Position numbers and translations under genes: made by a program. The notes under the pieces were generated by a model. That model made no database searches and was not told where the DNA came from. It saw nothing but the letters and a program-made list of their open reading frames with translations. A DNA stretch of 64,000 nucleotides from G025836975 sp048751585. Lineage in GTDB: Bacteria > Pseudomonadota > Gammaproteobacteria > Burkholderiales > Burkholderiaceae_B. Of the stretch, positions 56,027 through 64,000 are shown one piece after another. How positions within the stretch are numbered: the stretch's first letter is position 1; each line of letters begins with the position of its first letter. The stretch covers positions 105,393 through 169,392 of the forward strand of contig NZ_JAZHOB010000011.1 in the NCBI RefSeq assembly GCF_048751585.1. The letters run 5' to 3'.

Positions 56027-57202
56027 TCAGGCCGGGGGCAATTGGAACACTTGGCGCAAATAGGCCAGATAGGCCGGATCGTCGCACATGGTTTTTTCGG
56101 GCGCATCCGAGACCTTGGCCACCGGCTGCCCATTGCAACGAACCATTTTCATGACGATCTGCAAGGGCTCGTGCCCCAGGTCGTTGGTCAGATTGGTGCC
56201 TATGCCGAATGACACCTTGCAGCGCCCCGCGAAGCGCTTGGCCAGCTCGATGGCGCGAGGTATTGTCAGCGCATCCGAAAAGACCAGGGTTTTGGTGCGC
56301 GGGTCGCTGCGATTGGCCGCGTAGTGGGCCAGCAGGCGTTCGCCCCAGATGAAGGGATCGCCGGAATCGTGGCGCGCTCCGTCGAACAGCTTGCAGAAAT
56401 ACATGTCGAAATCGCGCAGGAAGGCGTCCATGCCGTAGACGTCGGACAAGGCGATACCCAGGTCGCCGCGATATTCCTTGGCCCAGACCTCCAGCGCGTA
56501 CACCTGCGAATCGCGCAAGCGGGGGCCCAGAGCCTGGCAGGCCTGCAAATATTCATGGCCCATGGTGCCCAAAGGCGTGACGCCGTGCTTCATGGCCAGC
56601 TTGACGTTGCTGGTGCCCGCGAAATGCACGCCCATCTGAGCCTTCATGGTGACCAGCACCTCTTCGTGCCAGACCTTGGAGAAACGCCTGCGCGTACCGT
56701 ATTCGGCGACCCGGAAATCCGCCAGATCGGGATCGTCGGTGACGAGCAGCATTTTTTTCTGCAGCCGCTTGCGGCCCTCTTCCCAGCCCGGCTCTTTGCA
56801 CACATTGCGAAAATACACTTCGTTGACAATGGCCAGCACCGGTATCTCGAACAGGATGGTGTGCAGCCACGGCCCCTTGACTGTGATGTCGATCTCGCCC
56901 GGCACCGCTCCGTGCGACACCTTGATGCATTTTTCCGGCATGTGGAACAGGCCAAGGAAATCGACAAAATCGCTTTTGATGAAACGCAGGCTGCGCAAGT
57001 ACTCCAGCTCTTCCTCGGTAAACCGCAGTTGGCACAGCTCGTGGATTTCCTGGCGGATTTCGTCCAGATAGGCGGACAAGTTGACGTTGGGCGTGCGGCA
57101 CTTGTAGCGGTATTCAACCTGCGCTGCGGGAAAGTGGTGCAGCACCACCTGCATCATGCTGAACTTGTACAGATCGGTATCGAGTAACGAAGTGATTATC
57201 AT
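56027..57202 (-). CDS. pncB: Nicotinate phosphoribosyltransferase
   Basis: The 391-residue enzyme makes nicotinate mononucleotide in NAD salvage. It begins SLLDTDLYKFSMMQVV, has the segment containing the phosphorylated histidine (MKHGVTPLGTMGHEY) and the phosphate-binding FGIGTNLTND. Length and order of motifs match E. coli PncB. It is divergent from fdxA, with 203 bp between starts. Confidence 0.96.
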   Translation of the reverse strand: MIITSLLDTDLYKFSMMQVVLHHFPAAQVEYRYKCRTPNVNLSAYLDEIRQEIHELCQLRFTEEELEYLRSLRFIKSDFVDFLGLFHMPEKCIKVSHGAVPGEIDITVKGPWLHTILFEIPVLAIVNEVYFRNVCKEPGWEEGRKRLQKKMLLVTDDPDLADFRVAEYGTRRRFSKVWHEEVLVTMKAQMGVHFAGTSNVKLAMKHGVTPLGTMGHEYLQACQALGPRLRDSQVYALEVWAKEYRGDLGIALSDVYGMDAFLRDFDMYFCKLFDGARHDSGDPFIWGERLLAHYAANRSDPRTKTLVFSDALTIPRAIELAKRFAGRCKVSFGIGTNLTNDLGHEPLQIVMKMVRCNGQPVAKVSDAPEKTMCDDPAYLAYLRQVFQLPPA

Positions 57203-57405
57203 CGCGGATCGGAAAGAGTTTCATCTACCATAGCACAGGCGCGCAGCGCCGAGCTCGGACCATCGACACGCCGGGCGCCGTAGCGGCACTATATACCGGG
57301 CAGCCGCCTTGCGGTGGCTCAAAAACCAGCTTCGCCGGCTGGTCAATCCGGGCTTGCCTTTATTTATTGGGTAAAATCGATGCCGTCTGATGTAGGAGCT
57401 TTGAA

Positions 57406-57729
57406 ATGACTCATGTGGTCACCGAAAACTGTATTAAATGCAAATTCACCGATTGTGTCGATGTCTGCCCGGTGGATTGCTTCCGCGAAGGTGCCAACTT
57501 CCTGGTCATCGATCCGGATGAATGCATTGATTGCGCGGTTTGCGTGCCCGAATGTCCCGCCAACGCCATTTTCGCCGAAGAAGACGTTCCCCAGGATCAA
57601 ATCCAGTTCATCGCCCTGAACGCCGAGCTTTCCCCCGAGTTCGGCATGATCAATCGCTCTAAAAAGCCGCTGCCCGATGCGGACGACTGGAACGGCCTGC
57701 CCGATAAGCTCCAGCATCTTGAGCGCTAA
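57406..57729 (+). CDS. fdxA: 7Fe ferredoxin (FdxA)
   Basis: The 107-residue protein has two cluster motifs. C9, C17 and C50 can hold a [3Fe-4S] cluster, and C21, C40, C43 and C46 a [4Fe-4S] cluster, with extra cysteines at 12 and 25 as in Azotobacter ferredoxin I. The C-terminal extension of about 45 residues is also typical. It acts as a small electron carrier. A TAGGAG ribosome binding site precedes the ATG. Confidence 0.96.
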   Translation: MTHVVTENCIKCKFTDCVDVCPVDCFREGANFLVIDPDECIDCAVCVPECPANAIFAEEDVPQDQIQFIALNAELSPEFGMINRSKKPLPDADDWNGLPDKLQHLER

Positions 57730-57951
57730 GGCGGCTCCCCGCCTTGTTGCAAAACCCCAACATCCCCAGGCCTGCGTCTTGTCCGGCCTCTTCCTGCGTC
57801 CCTCCAGGGACCGTGCCTTTCGCCAGCCTCGCAGAGGCCCGGAAAAACTGGTCAAGTCCATTGATTTGTGATTAGCTTATAGGCTTGAGCACATTTACTT
57901 ACGAGTTTTGCGCTCCGCCAACAAGAACATCCTTTCCAAGGGGCTGGATAC

Positions 57952-59175
57952 ATGCTGTATGACCTGCACGAGCTTCAACGATCTTTCCTGACGCCCCTGG
58001 CGGCGTTCACGGATACGGGCTCGCAGCTTTTTTCACATCCCTACAGCCCCTTCGCCTATACACCCGTCTCGCGGCAGATCGCGGCCACCTACGAACTGGT
58101 GCATCGCCTGGGCAAGGATTACGAAAAGCCCCAGTGGGGCCTTGCGCACACCGATATCGACGGCAAGCAGGTCCGGATCCAGGAACAGATGGCGCTGAAG
58201 AAGCCCTTCTGCCAGCTCATTCATTTCCAGCGCCTGACCCAGGCGAAGCGGGACGACCCGCGCGTCTTGCTGGTTGCCCCGCTTTCGGGACACCACGCCA
58301 CTTTGCTGCGCGATACCGTCCGCGCCCTGCTGCCCAATCACGAGGTCTACGTCACTGATTGGCTCGATGCCCGCATGGTGCCCGCCGAAGAAGGGCCTTT
58401 CCATCTGGACGATTACGTACGCTATGTGCAGGAATTCATCCGCTTTCTGGGCCCCGACGTCCATGTGATTTCCGTCTGCCAGCCCACCGTGCCGGTCCTG
58501 GCGGCCATTTCGCTCATGGCCGCCAATGGCGAGTCCTGTCTGCCGCGCAGCATGACGATGATGGGCGGCCCCATCGATACCCGCAAATCGCCCACGCAGG
58601 TCAATCGCCTGGCAACGACCAAGCCTTATTCCTGGTTTGAATCGAATCTGATTCATCGCGTGCCCGTGCGCTACCCGGGCGCGGGCAGGCCGGTTTACCC
58701 CGGCTTTCTGCAACACGCCGGGTTCATGGCCATGAACCCGGATCGCCACCTGCGCTCGCACTATGACTTCTACATGGATCTGCTCAAGGGCGATAACGAC
58801 GACGCCGAAGCGCATCGGCGCTTCTACGACGAGTACAACGCTGTGCTGGACATGCCGGCGGAGTTCTATCTGGATACCATCAAGACGGTATTCCAGGAGC
58901 ACCGCTTGCCGCGCGGCACATGGAAAATCGACGGCCAGATCGTCGATCCCTCGGCCATCCGCAATGTTGCCCTGCTGACCATCGAAGGCGAACTTGACGA
59001 CATTTCGGGCCAAGGCCAGACCCAGGCGGCGCACGATCTGTGTTCCAGCATAGCCAAGAGCCGCAAGCAGCACTACATGGCGCCCAATTGCGGCCATTAC
59101 GGCATATTTTCCGGCCGCCGCTGGCGCGAAACGATTTGTCCTAAAATAGCCCAGTTCATACGCCACGCCGCGTAA
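57952..59175 (+). CDS. phaZ: Intracellular PHB depolymerase
   Basis: The 407-residue protein is a PhaZ-type depolymerase with a catalytic cysteine (C176 in SVCQPTVP), aspartate (D348 or D349 in EGELDDISG) and histidine (H381 in CGHYGIFSG), as in the Ralstonia enzyme. It breaks down stored polyhydroxybutyrate granules. An AAGGGG site lies before the ATG. A strong terminator follows. No PHA synthase or phasin gene is in the window. Confidence 0.94.
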   Translation: MLYDLHELQRSFLTPLAAFTDTGSQLFSHPYSPFAYTPVSRQIAATYELVHRLGKDYEKPQWGLAHTDIDGKQVRIQEQMALKKPFCQLIHFQRLTQAKRDDPRVLLVAPLSGHHATLLRDTVRALLPNHEVYVTDWLDARMVPAEEGPFHLDDYVRYVQEFIRFLGPDVHVISVCQPTVPVLAAISLMAANGESCLPRSMTMMGGPIDTRKSPTQVNRLATTKPYSWFESNLIHRVPVRYPGAGRPVYPGFLQHAGFMAMNPDRHLRSHYDFYMDLLKGDNDDAEAHRRFYDEYNAVLDMPAEFYLDTIKTVFQEHRLPRGTWKIDGQIVDPSAIRNVALLTIEGELDDISGQGQTQAAHDLCSSIAKSRKQHYMAPNCGHYGIFSGRRWRETICPKIAQFIRHAA

Positions 59176-59195
59176 GGGCTCTGGCTCGTGACTTG

Positions 59196-59225
59196 AAATC
59201 AGGGGCTCTTGCGGCCCCTGATTTT
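59196..59225 (+). terminator. phaZ terminator abutting the next start codon
   Basis: A perfect 11-bp stem (59196-59206 with 59214-59224, loop of 7) has a 3' TTTT. The next gene's ATG at 59230 lies only 5 nt after it, so the hairpin covers the place where its ribosome binding site should be. Confidence 0.8.
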
Positions 59226-59229
59226 CCAT

Positions 59230-59859
59230 ATGCATTCTTCCTCGCTCGTCGACCGCATCGATGCGGTCCTGCCTCAAACCCAATGCACTAAATGCGGCTA
59301 TGACGGCTGCCGTCCCTACGCCCAGGCCATCGCCCAGGACGGTGAGGCCATCAACCGCTGCCCGCCCGGCGGCTCCGACGGCATACAGGCGCTGGCATCC
59401 CTGCTGAACTTGCCCGTGCTGTCCCTGGACGAGGAATGCGGCCGGCATGGGCCGCTGCTGGCCGCGGTCATCGATGAAGCCCATTGCATAGGCTGCACAC
59501 TGTGCATACAGGCATGCCCCGTGGATGCCATCGTCGGCGCGAACAAGCTCATGCATACCGTCATTGCCGACCGCTGCACCGGCTGCGACCTGTGCGTGGC
59601 CCCCTGTCCGGTCGACTGCATAGCCATGGTTCCGGCACAGGCTTCCTGGACGCCCGAGCGCGCCGACGCGGCGCGCATCCATCACCGCCAGCGCCAGCGC
59701 CGGCTCGACCGCCTGCATAGCGAATCCTCGGCCCTGGCCGCCCGGACACTGGCCAACAAAGCGCCGGTGGCCGCCCAAGCGGGCAGCGACCCCGCCTCCC
59801 GCCAGCAAGCCATTGCCCAAGCCCTTGCCCGCGCGCGTGCGCGGCGCCAACAACAATGA
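59230..59859 (+). CDS. RnfB-like ferredoxin
   Basis: The 209-residue protein has the Fe-S domain of RnfB (QCTKCGYDGCRPYAQAI, then a later cysteine in NRCPPGG) and two [4Fe-4S] ferredoxin motifs (CIGCTLCIQACPVDA and CTGCDLCVAPCPVDC). The C-terminal 70 residues are Ala/Arg/Gln-rich. In betaproteobacteria a solitary RnfB-like gene beside nth is common and is not proof of a full Rnf complex. The ATG at 59230 overlaps the upstream terminator region, and no ribosome binding site is visible. It overlaps nth as ATGA. Confidence 0.9.
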   Translation: MHSSSLVDRIDAVLPQTQCTKCGYDGCRPYAQAIAQDGEAINRCPPGGSDGIQALASLLNLPVLSLDEECGRHGPLLAAVIDEAHCIGCTLCIQACPVDAIVGANKLMHTVIADRCTGCDLCVAPCPVDCIAMVPAQASWTPERADAARIHHRQRQRRLDRLHSESSALAARTLANKAPVAAQAGSDPASRQQAIAQALARARARRQQQ

Positions 59860-60488
59860 ATGCCGCAAAACGCACAGAGATATTCAGGCGGCTGCAGGCC
59901 GCCAATCCCAGCCCGACCACGGAGCTGGAATACGCCAGCACGTTTCAGCTGCTGATCGCCGTCATCCTCTCGGCGCAGGCCACCGATCGTTCGGTCAACC
60001 TGGCCACACGCAAGTTCTTCCCCGAGCACGGTACACCGGAAGGCTTGCTGGCCCTGGGCGAAGCGAGGCTTGCCGAATATATAAAGACCATAGGCCTGTA
60101 CAAGACCAAGGCGCGCAATGTCATCATGACCTGCCAAATGCTGATCGACAGGCACCAGGGACAGGTACCCGATGATCGCGCGGCGCTGGAGGCCTTGCCG
60201 GGAGTGGGGCGCAAGACCGCCAATGTCGTGTTGAACACCGCATTCGGACATCCCACCATCGCCGTCGATACGCATATTTTCCGGGTGGCCAACCGCACGC
60301 GGATCGCGCCGGGAAACACCGTGCTTGAAGTGGAACGCAAACTCGAAAAAGTCATCCCGAAGACATTCATGCTGGACGCGCACCATTGGCTGATACTTCA
60401 CGGCCGCTACATATGCGTGGCGCGCAAGCCCAAATGCCCGCGCTGCGGCATTGCGGACCTGTGCGAATACCCGGATAAAACGGTTTAG
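59856..60488 (+). CDS. nth: Endonuclease III
   Basis: The 210-residue DNA glycosylase/AP lyase repairs oxidised pyrimidines. K120 in GVGRKTAN and D138 in AVDTHIFR are the catalytic pair, and C187, C194, C197 and C203 bind the [4Fe-4S] cluster, all at E. coli numbering. The start overlaps the RnfB-like stop by 4 bp. Confidence 0.97.
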   Translation: MNAAKRTEIFRRLQAANPSPTTELEYASTFQLLIAVILSAQATDRSVNLATRKFFPEHGTPEGLLALGEARLAEYIKTIGLYKTKARNVIMTCQMLIDRHQGQVPDDRAALEALPGVGRKTANVVLNTAFGHPTIAVDTHIFRVANRTRIAPGNTVLEVERKLEKVIPKTFMLDAHHWLILHGRYICVARKPKCPRCGIADLCEYPDKTV

Positions 60489-60549
60489 GGGTTTTCCAGA
60501 CACCTATGTAAAACCCGCATAGTGTTTTAAGGGGCTTGCTCTCATACTT

Positions 60550-60567
60550 TTGTTCAATCTTGAACAA
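60550..60567. promoter_or_regulatory. Perfect palindrome before livG, probable operator
   Basis: TTGTTCAA-TC-TTGAACAA is an 18-bp perfect inverted repeat 23 bp before the livG start. Its size and place suit a dimeric repressor such as a GntR-family protein. No regulator gene lies beside it in the window. Confidence 0.6.
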
Positions 60568-60590
60568 TACTAAATCGACTATTGCTGGGT

Positions 60591-61364
60591 ATGAGCGACT
60601 ACATCCTGGAAACCAAACACCTCTTCAAAGAGTTCCGCGGCTTCGTGGCGGTCAGCGACGTGAATTTGCGGGTGCGGCGCGGCAGCATCCATGCCCTGAT
60701 CGGACCGAACGGGGCGGGCAAGACCACGTGCTTTAACCTGCTGACCAAGTTCCTGACCCCGACCTCGGGCCAGATCTATTTTGCCGGCCACGAAATCACC
60801 CACGAGAAGCCGGCGCAGATCGCGCGGCGCGGCATCATCCGCTCGTTCCAGATTTCGGCGGTGTTCCCGCAACTGACGGTGCTCGAGAACGTGCGCATCG
60901 GACTGCAGCGGGCCACCGGCCAGTCCTATCACTTCTGGCGCAGCGACAAGGCGCTGTCGCACCTGGACCAGGCGGCCTACGCGCTGCTCGAACAGGTGGA
61001 CCTGGCCGAGTTCGCAAGCGAGCTGACGGTGAACCTGCCCTACGGGCGCAAGCGGGCGCTTGAAATCGCCACCACGCTGGCCATGGAGCCCGAGCTCATG
61101 CTGCTCGATGAGCCCACGCAAGGCATGGGCCACGAGGACGTCAGCCGGGTCACGGCGCTGATCAAGAAAGTCAGCGTGGGGCGCACCATCCTGATGGTCG
61201 AGCACAACATGAACGTGGTCTCGCAGATCGCCGACACCATCACGGTGCTGGCCCGCGGCGCGGTCCTGGCCGAGGGCGATTACCAAGAAGTTTCACGCAA
61301 CGCCGATGTGATGCAAGCCTACATGGGCACGACCAGTGGCGAACTCGAAGGAGCCCACGCATGA
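60591..61364 (+). CDS. livG: ABC transporter ATP-binding protein LivG type
   Basis: The 257-residue ATPase has Walker A GPNGAGKT (residues 38-45), a signature LPYGRKRALEIA and Walker B with LMLLDEPTQGMG. It powers uptake of branched-chain amino acids or amides with LivF. The signature and Walker B differ from E. coli LivG (SYGQQR, DEPAAGLN), suggesting an amide/urea-type subgroup. The ATG at 60591 fits; a TTG lies three codons before. It overlaps livF as ATGA. Confidence 0.9.
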   Translation: MSDYILETKHLFKEFRGFVAVSDVNLRVRRGSIHALIGPNGAGKTTCFNLLTKFLTPTSGQIYFAGHEITHEKPAQIARRGIIRSFQISAVFPQLTVLENVRIGLQRATGQSYHFWRSDKALSHLDQAAYALLEQVDLAEFASELTVNLPYGRKRALEIATTLAMEPELMLLDEPTQGMGHEDVSRVTALIKKVSVGRTILMVEHNMNVVSQIADTITVLARGAVLAEGDYQEVSRNADVMQAYMGTTSGELEGAHA

Positions 61365-62074
61365 GCGCGACCGCATTGGAACTGAGCAACGTGCACGCCT
61401 GGTACGGCGAATCGCACGTGCTGCATGGGGTGAACCTGAATGTGGCCAAGGGCGAAGTGGTCACGCTGCTCGGGCGCAACGGCTCGGGGCGCACGACCAC
61501 GCTGCGCGCGATCCTGGGGCTGACCGGCACGCGCAAGGGCTCGATCCGCATCCAGGGCACCGAATCGATCGGGCTGCCCACCTACCGGATCGCGCACCTG
61601 GGCATCGGGTACTGTCCCGAAGAGCGCGGCATCTTTGCCGGGCTGTCCTGCGAAGAGAACCTGCTGCTGCCGCCGGTGGTGGGCGAGACGCTGGGCGGGG
61701 GCATGTCGCTGGCCGAGATCTACGACATGTTTCCGAACCTGCACGAGCGCCGGCACTCGCCGGGCACGCGGCTCTCGGGGGGCGAGCAGCAGATGCTGGC
61801 GGTGGCGCGCATCTTGCGCACCGGGGCGAACCTGCTGCTGCTCGACGAGATCTCCGAGGGGCTGGCGCCGGTGATCGTGCAGGCGCTGGGTCGCATGATC
61901 ACCGCGCTCAAGGCCAAGGGCTACACCATCGTGATGGTCGAGCAGAACTTTCACTTCGCCGCGCCGCTGGCCGACCGCTTCTACGTGATGGAGCATGGCC
62001 AGATCGTCGAGCAGTTCGCCGCGGCCGAGCTGGCCGCCAAGCAAGATACCTTGAACACGCTGCTGGGCGTGTAA
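61361..62074 (+). CDS. livF: ABC transporter ATP-binding protein LivF type, Walker A Arg variant
   Basis: The 237-residue ATPase pairs with LivG. Its Walker A reads GRNGSGRT (residues 38-45), with arginine in place of the usual lysine at 44. The signature LSGGEQQMLAVARIL and Walker B LLLLDEISEGLAP are intact. The lysine is normally needed for ATP hydrolysis, so this site may be degenerate, with LivG supplying the active site; I believe similar variants occur in related betaproteobacteria. Confidence 0.9.
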   Translation: MSATALELSNVHAWYGESHVLHGVNLNVAKGEVVTLLGRNGSGRTTTLRAILGLTGTRKGSIRIQGTESIGLPTYRIAHLGIGYCPEERGIFAGLSCEENLLLPPVVGETLGGGMSLAEIYDMFPNLHERRHSPGTRLSGGEQQMLAVARILRTGANLLLLDEISEGLAPVIVQALGRMITALKAKGYTIVMVEQNFHFAAPLADRFYVMEHGQIVEQFAAAELAAKQDTLNTLLGV

Positions 62075-62130
62075 CCGCATAACCCTCTATCCGCCGGCAT
62101 AACCGGTACAACAACAAGGAGACTCACCTC

Positions 62131-63342
62131 ATGAAATTGCGCACCCTATCGGTCGCGTTCGCTCTGGCCGGACTAGGCTTTACCGCCCCGGGCCAAGCCG
62201 CAGGCATATCCGACGATGTCATCCGCATCGGCATGATCACCGACATGTCCAGCGTCTATTCCGACATCGACGGCGCGGGCGGCGGCGAGGCCGTACGCAT
62301 GGCCATCGAAGACGCGGGCGGCCAGATCAATGGCAAGAAAATCGAATTCATGATCGCCGACCACCAGAACAAGGCCGACATCGCATCCTCGCGCGCGCGT
62401 GCCTGGTTCGACGAACAAAAAATCGACATGCTGATCGGCGGCACCAACTCGGCGACGGCGCTGGCCATGGCCGCGGTGGCGCAAGAAAAGAAAAAGCCCT
62501 TCATGGCCATTGGTCCGGGCTCGTCCAACCTGACCAATTCGCAGTGCTCACCCTACACCATCCATTACGCCTATGACACCATCGCGCTGGCTCGCGGAAC
62601 GGGTTCGGCCATCGTGGAAGGCGGCGGCAAATCCTGGTTCTTCCTGACCGCCGACTATGCCTTCGGCCACTCGCTCGAGCGCGACACCAGCGCCGTCGTC
62701 AAGAAGGCTGGCGGCACCGTCGTTGGCGACGTCAAGGTTCCACTGGGTACCGCCGACTTCTCGTCCTTCCTGGTGCAGGCGCAATCGTCCGGCGCCAAGA
62801 TCCTGGGCCTGGCCAATGCCGGCGGCGACTTCATCAGCTCCGTCAAGTCAGCCAAGGAATTCGGCGTGACCGAAACCATGAAGCTGGCCGGCCTGCTGGT
62901 GTTCATCAACGATATCCATGCGCTTGGACTGGATGCCACGCAAGGCCTGAACCTGACCTCGGCCTGGTATTGGGATCAGGACGACGCATCGCGCAAATGG
63001 GGCGAGCGCTTCTTCAAGAAGATGAACCGCATGCCTTCCTTCCTGCAGGCGGGCGACTACTCGGCGGCCGCCTATTACCTGAAAGCGGTCAAGGAAACCG
63101 GCACCGACGATGCCGATACCATCATGAAATGGATGAAATCCAACAAGGTCAACGATTTCTTCGCGCATAATGCCGTGGTACGTGAAGACGGACGCGTCGT
63201 CAACGACATGTACCTGATGGAAGTCAAGAAACCGTCCGAATCCAAGCGTCCCTGGGATTACTACAAAGTGGTCAAGAAGCTGCCGGGCGATAAAGTCTAC
63301 GCATCGTTGGCTGAATCCACCTGCAAGTTCATAAAAAAATAA
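62131..63342 (+). CDS. ABC transporter solute-binding protein, second copy type
   Basis: The 403-residue periplasmic protein has a signal peptide ending near GQAAG and a Peripla_BP_6 fold (IGMITDMSSVYSDIDG, KSWFFLTADYAFGHSL). An AAGGAGA site precedes the ATG. It lies 56 bp after livF and before livH, so it is the binding component of this transporter. It is a paralogue of the protein at 4306-5517. Confidence 0.94.
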   Translation: MKLRTLSVAFALAGLGFTAPGQAAGISDDVIRIGMITDMSSVYSDIDGAGGGEAVRMAIEDAGGQINGKKIEFMIADHQNKADIASSRARAWFDEQKIDMLIGGTNSATALAMAAVAQEKKKPFMAIGPGSSNLTNSQCSPYTIHYAYDTIALARGTGSAIVEGGGKSWFFLTADYAFGHSLERDTSAVVKKAGGTVVGDVKVPLGTADFSSFLVQAQSSGAKILGLANAGGDFISSVKSAKEFGVTETMKLAGLLVFINDIHALGLDATQGLNLTSAWYWDQDDASRKWGERFFKKMNRMPSFLQAGDYSAAAYYLKAVKETGTDDADTIMKWMKSNKVNDFFAHNAVVREDGRVVNDMYLMEVKKPSESKRPWDYYKVVKKLPGDKVYASLAESTCKFIKK

Positions 63343-63352
63343 AATGTACTTT

Positions 63353-63392
63353 CAAGAGGCTCCTTCCGCCATGGCGGACGGGCCTCTTGTTT
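63353..63392 (+). terminator. Intercistronic hairpin between solute-binding protein and livH
   Basis: CAAGAGGC (63353-63360) pairs with GCCTCTTG (63382-63389), and inside lies the 14-bp palindrome TCCGCCATGGCGGA (63365-63378). It is followed by a short T-run. Such hairpins stabilise or partly terminate the mRNA, giving more binding protein than permease. Confidence 0.65.
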
Positions 63393-63435
63393 CAACCGAG
63401 GCTGTTCCTGGCCTCGTCACGGATCTCTTATCGTT

Positions 63436-64000
63436 ATGACTGCACTCTTCGGCATACCCATCCAGGCACTGCTCGGGCAACTGTTGCTGGGCCTGGTGAA
63501 CGGCTCGTTTTATGCTGTGCTTTCACTGGGCCTGGCGGTCATATTCGGGCTGCTGAACATCATCAACTTCGCGCACGGCGCGTTGTACATGCTGGGCGCG
63601 TTCATCGCCTGGATGGGCCTGCAATACCTGGGGCTGAACTACTGGCTGATGCTGATCATCGCCCCGATCGTGGTGGGCGCCTTCGGCATCCTGACCGAGC
63701 GCGCGCTGATTCGCCACCTGTACAAGCTGGACCACCTGTACGGCCTGCTGCTCACCTTTGGGCTGACCCTGCTCATCGAAGGGCTGTTTCGCAGCCTGTA
63801 TGGCGTCTCGGGCCAGCCCTACCCGACCCCGGACCTGCTCAAGGGCGGGGTGAACCTGGGCTTCATGTACCTGCCCATCTACCGCGCCTGGGTGGTGGTG
63901 GCTTCGATCCTGGTGTGCGTGGCGACCTGGTTCGTCATTGAAAAGACGCGCCTGGGCGCGCTGCTGCGCGCGGGCACCGAGAACCCCAAGCTGGTCGAGG
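63436..64000 (+). CDS. livH: Branched-chain amino acid/amide ABC permease LivH type, 3' truncated
   Basis: The first 188 residues are present and the gene continues beyond the window. The product is hydrophobic, with LLLGLVNGSFYAVLSLGLAVIFGLLNIINFAHGALYMLGAF matching the LivH start, and a later EKTRLGALLRAGTENPKLVE cytoplasmic loop that contacts the ATPase. It should be followed by livM. Confidence 0.93.
   Translation, partial: MTALFGIPIQALLGQLLLGLVNGSFYAVLSLGLAVIFGLLNIINFAHGALYMLGAFIAWMGLQYLGLNYWLMLIIAPIVVGAFGILTERALIRHLYKLDHLYGLLLTFGLTLLIEGLFRSLYGVSGQPYPTPDLLKGGVNLGFMYLPIYRAWVVVASILVCVATWFVIEKTRLGALLRAGTENPKLVE

Noticed and set aside
58033..59868. 611-residue ORF antisense to phaZ and the RnfB-like gene
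   Set aside because: It spans two well-supported genes on the other strand and shows no recognisable domain.

Overview
The window looks like a chromosomal segment of a betaproteobacterium in the Alcaligenaceae (Bordetella/Achromobacter/Pusillimonas-like). The reasons are the high GC content, the order rpmF-plsX-fabH-fabD-fabG-acpP-fabF-(YgfX-like)-rpoE-rseA-rseB-mucD followed by lepA-lepB-rnc-era-recO, the trpB-trpA-accD run, and several branched-chain/urea-type ABC uptake genes. This placement is inferred from gene content only. No tRNA, rRNA, CRISPR array or complete insertion sequence was seen.

Layout. 1-6.6 kb: a truncated GlcG/HbpS-like gene, an NlpC/P60 lipoprotein, a DUF2325 gene behind a strong Fur-box-like site, a CysB-type LysR regulator, mmsA, an orphan ABC solute-binding protein and a divergent LysR gene. 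6.6-15.5 kb: an accessory block with less GC-biased codon use. It holds a TetR-family repressor with an operator inside its own promoter, an alpha/beta hydrolase, a YdcZ-type membrane protein, a 1941-residue DUF4011-helicase-nuclease-DUF3320 protein that resembles single-gene phage-defence proteins, and an unexplained region with 18-bp degenerate tandem repeats and a 217-bp nested palindrome next to lptF. 15.5-21.2 kb: lptF, pepA, holC, a BI-1 family membrane protein, an EamA transporter and a PIN protein. 21.2-30.3 kb: recO, era, rnc, lepB and lepA, then the sigma-E envelope-stress operon rpoE-rseA-rseB-mucD.

30.3-36.7 kb is the fatty acid/phospholipid cluster from fabF to DUF177. 36.9-42.5 kb: maf (YceF type), a tetrapyrrole-methylase family protein, an AmiD-like amidase, the msrPQ methionine sulfoxide repair pair, a HAD phosphatase and rluC. 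42.4-46.0 kb: rne with a long structured leader and a clear terminator. 46.2-49.5 kb: a HigBA-like toxin-antitoxin pair and a type Va autotransporter whose only well-placed start is the non-canonical codon ATA. 49.5-55 kb: accD, trpA, trpB and relA. 55-60.5 kb: a flavodoxin-like protein, a RidA homologue, pncB, fdxA, an intracellular PHB depolymerase, an RnfB-like ferredoxin and nth. 60.5-64 kb: a second amide/branched-chain amino acid ABC transporter (livG, livF, solute-binding protein, start of livH), preceded by an 18-bp palindrome.

How it works together: most of the window is core housekeeping (envelope biogenesis, fatty acid synthesis, RNA processing, stringent response) in tightly overlapping operons. 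The accessory parts are the 6.6-15.5 kb block and the 46.2-49.5 kb toxin-antitoxin/autotransporter block. The best candidate for a less-described system is the giant helicase-nuclease with its neighbouring palindromic repeat region.
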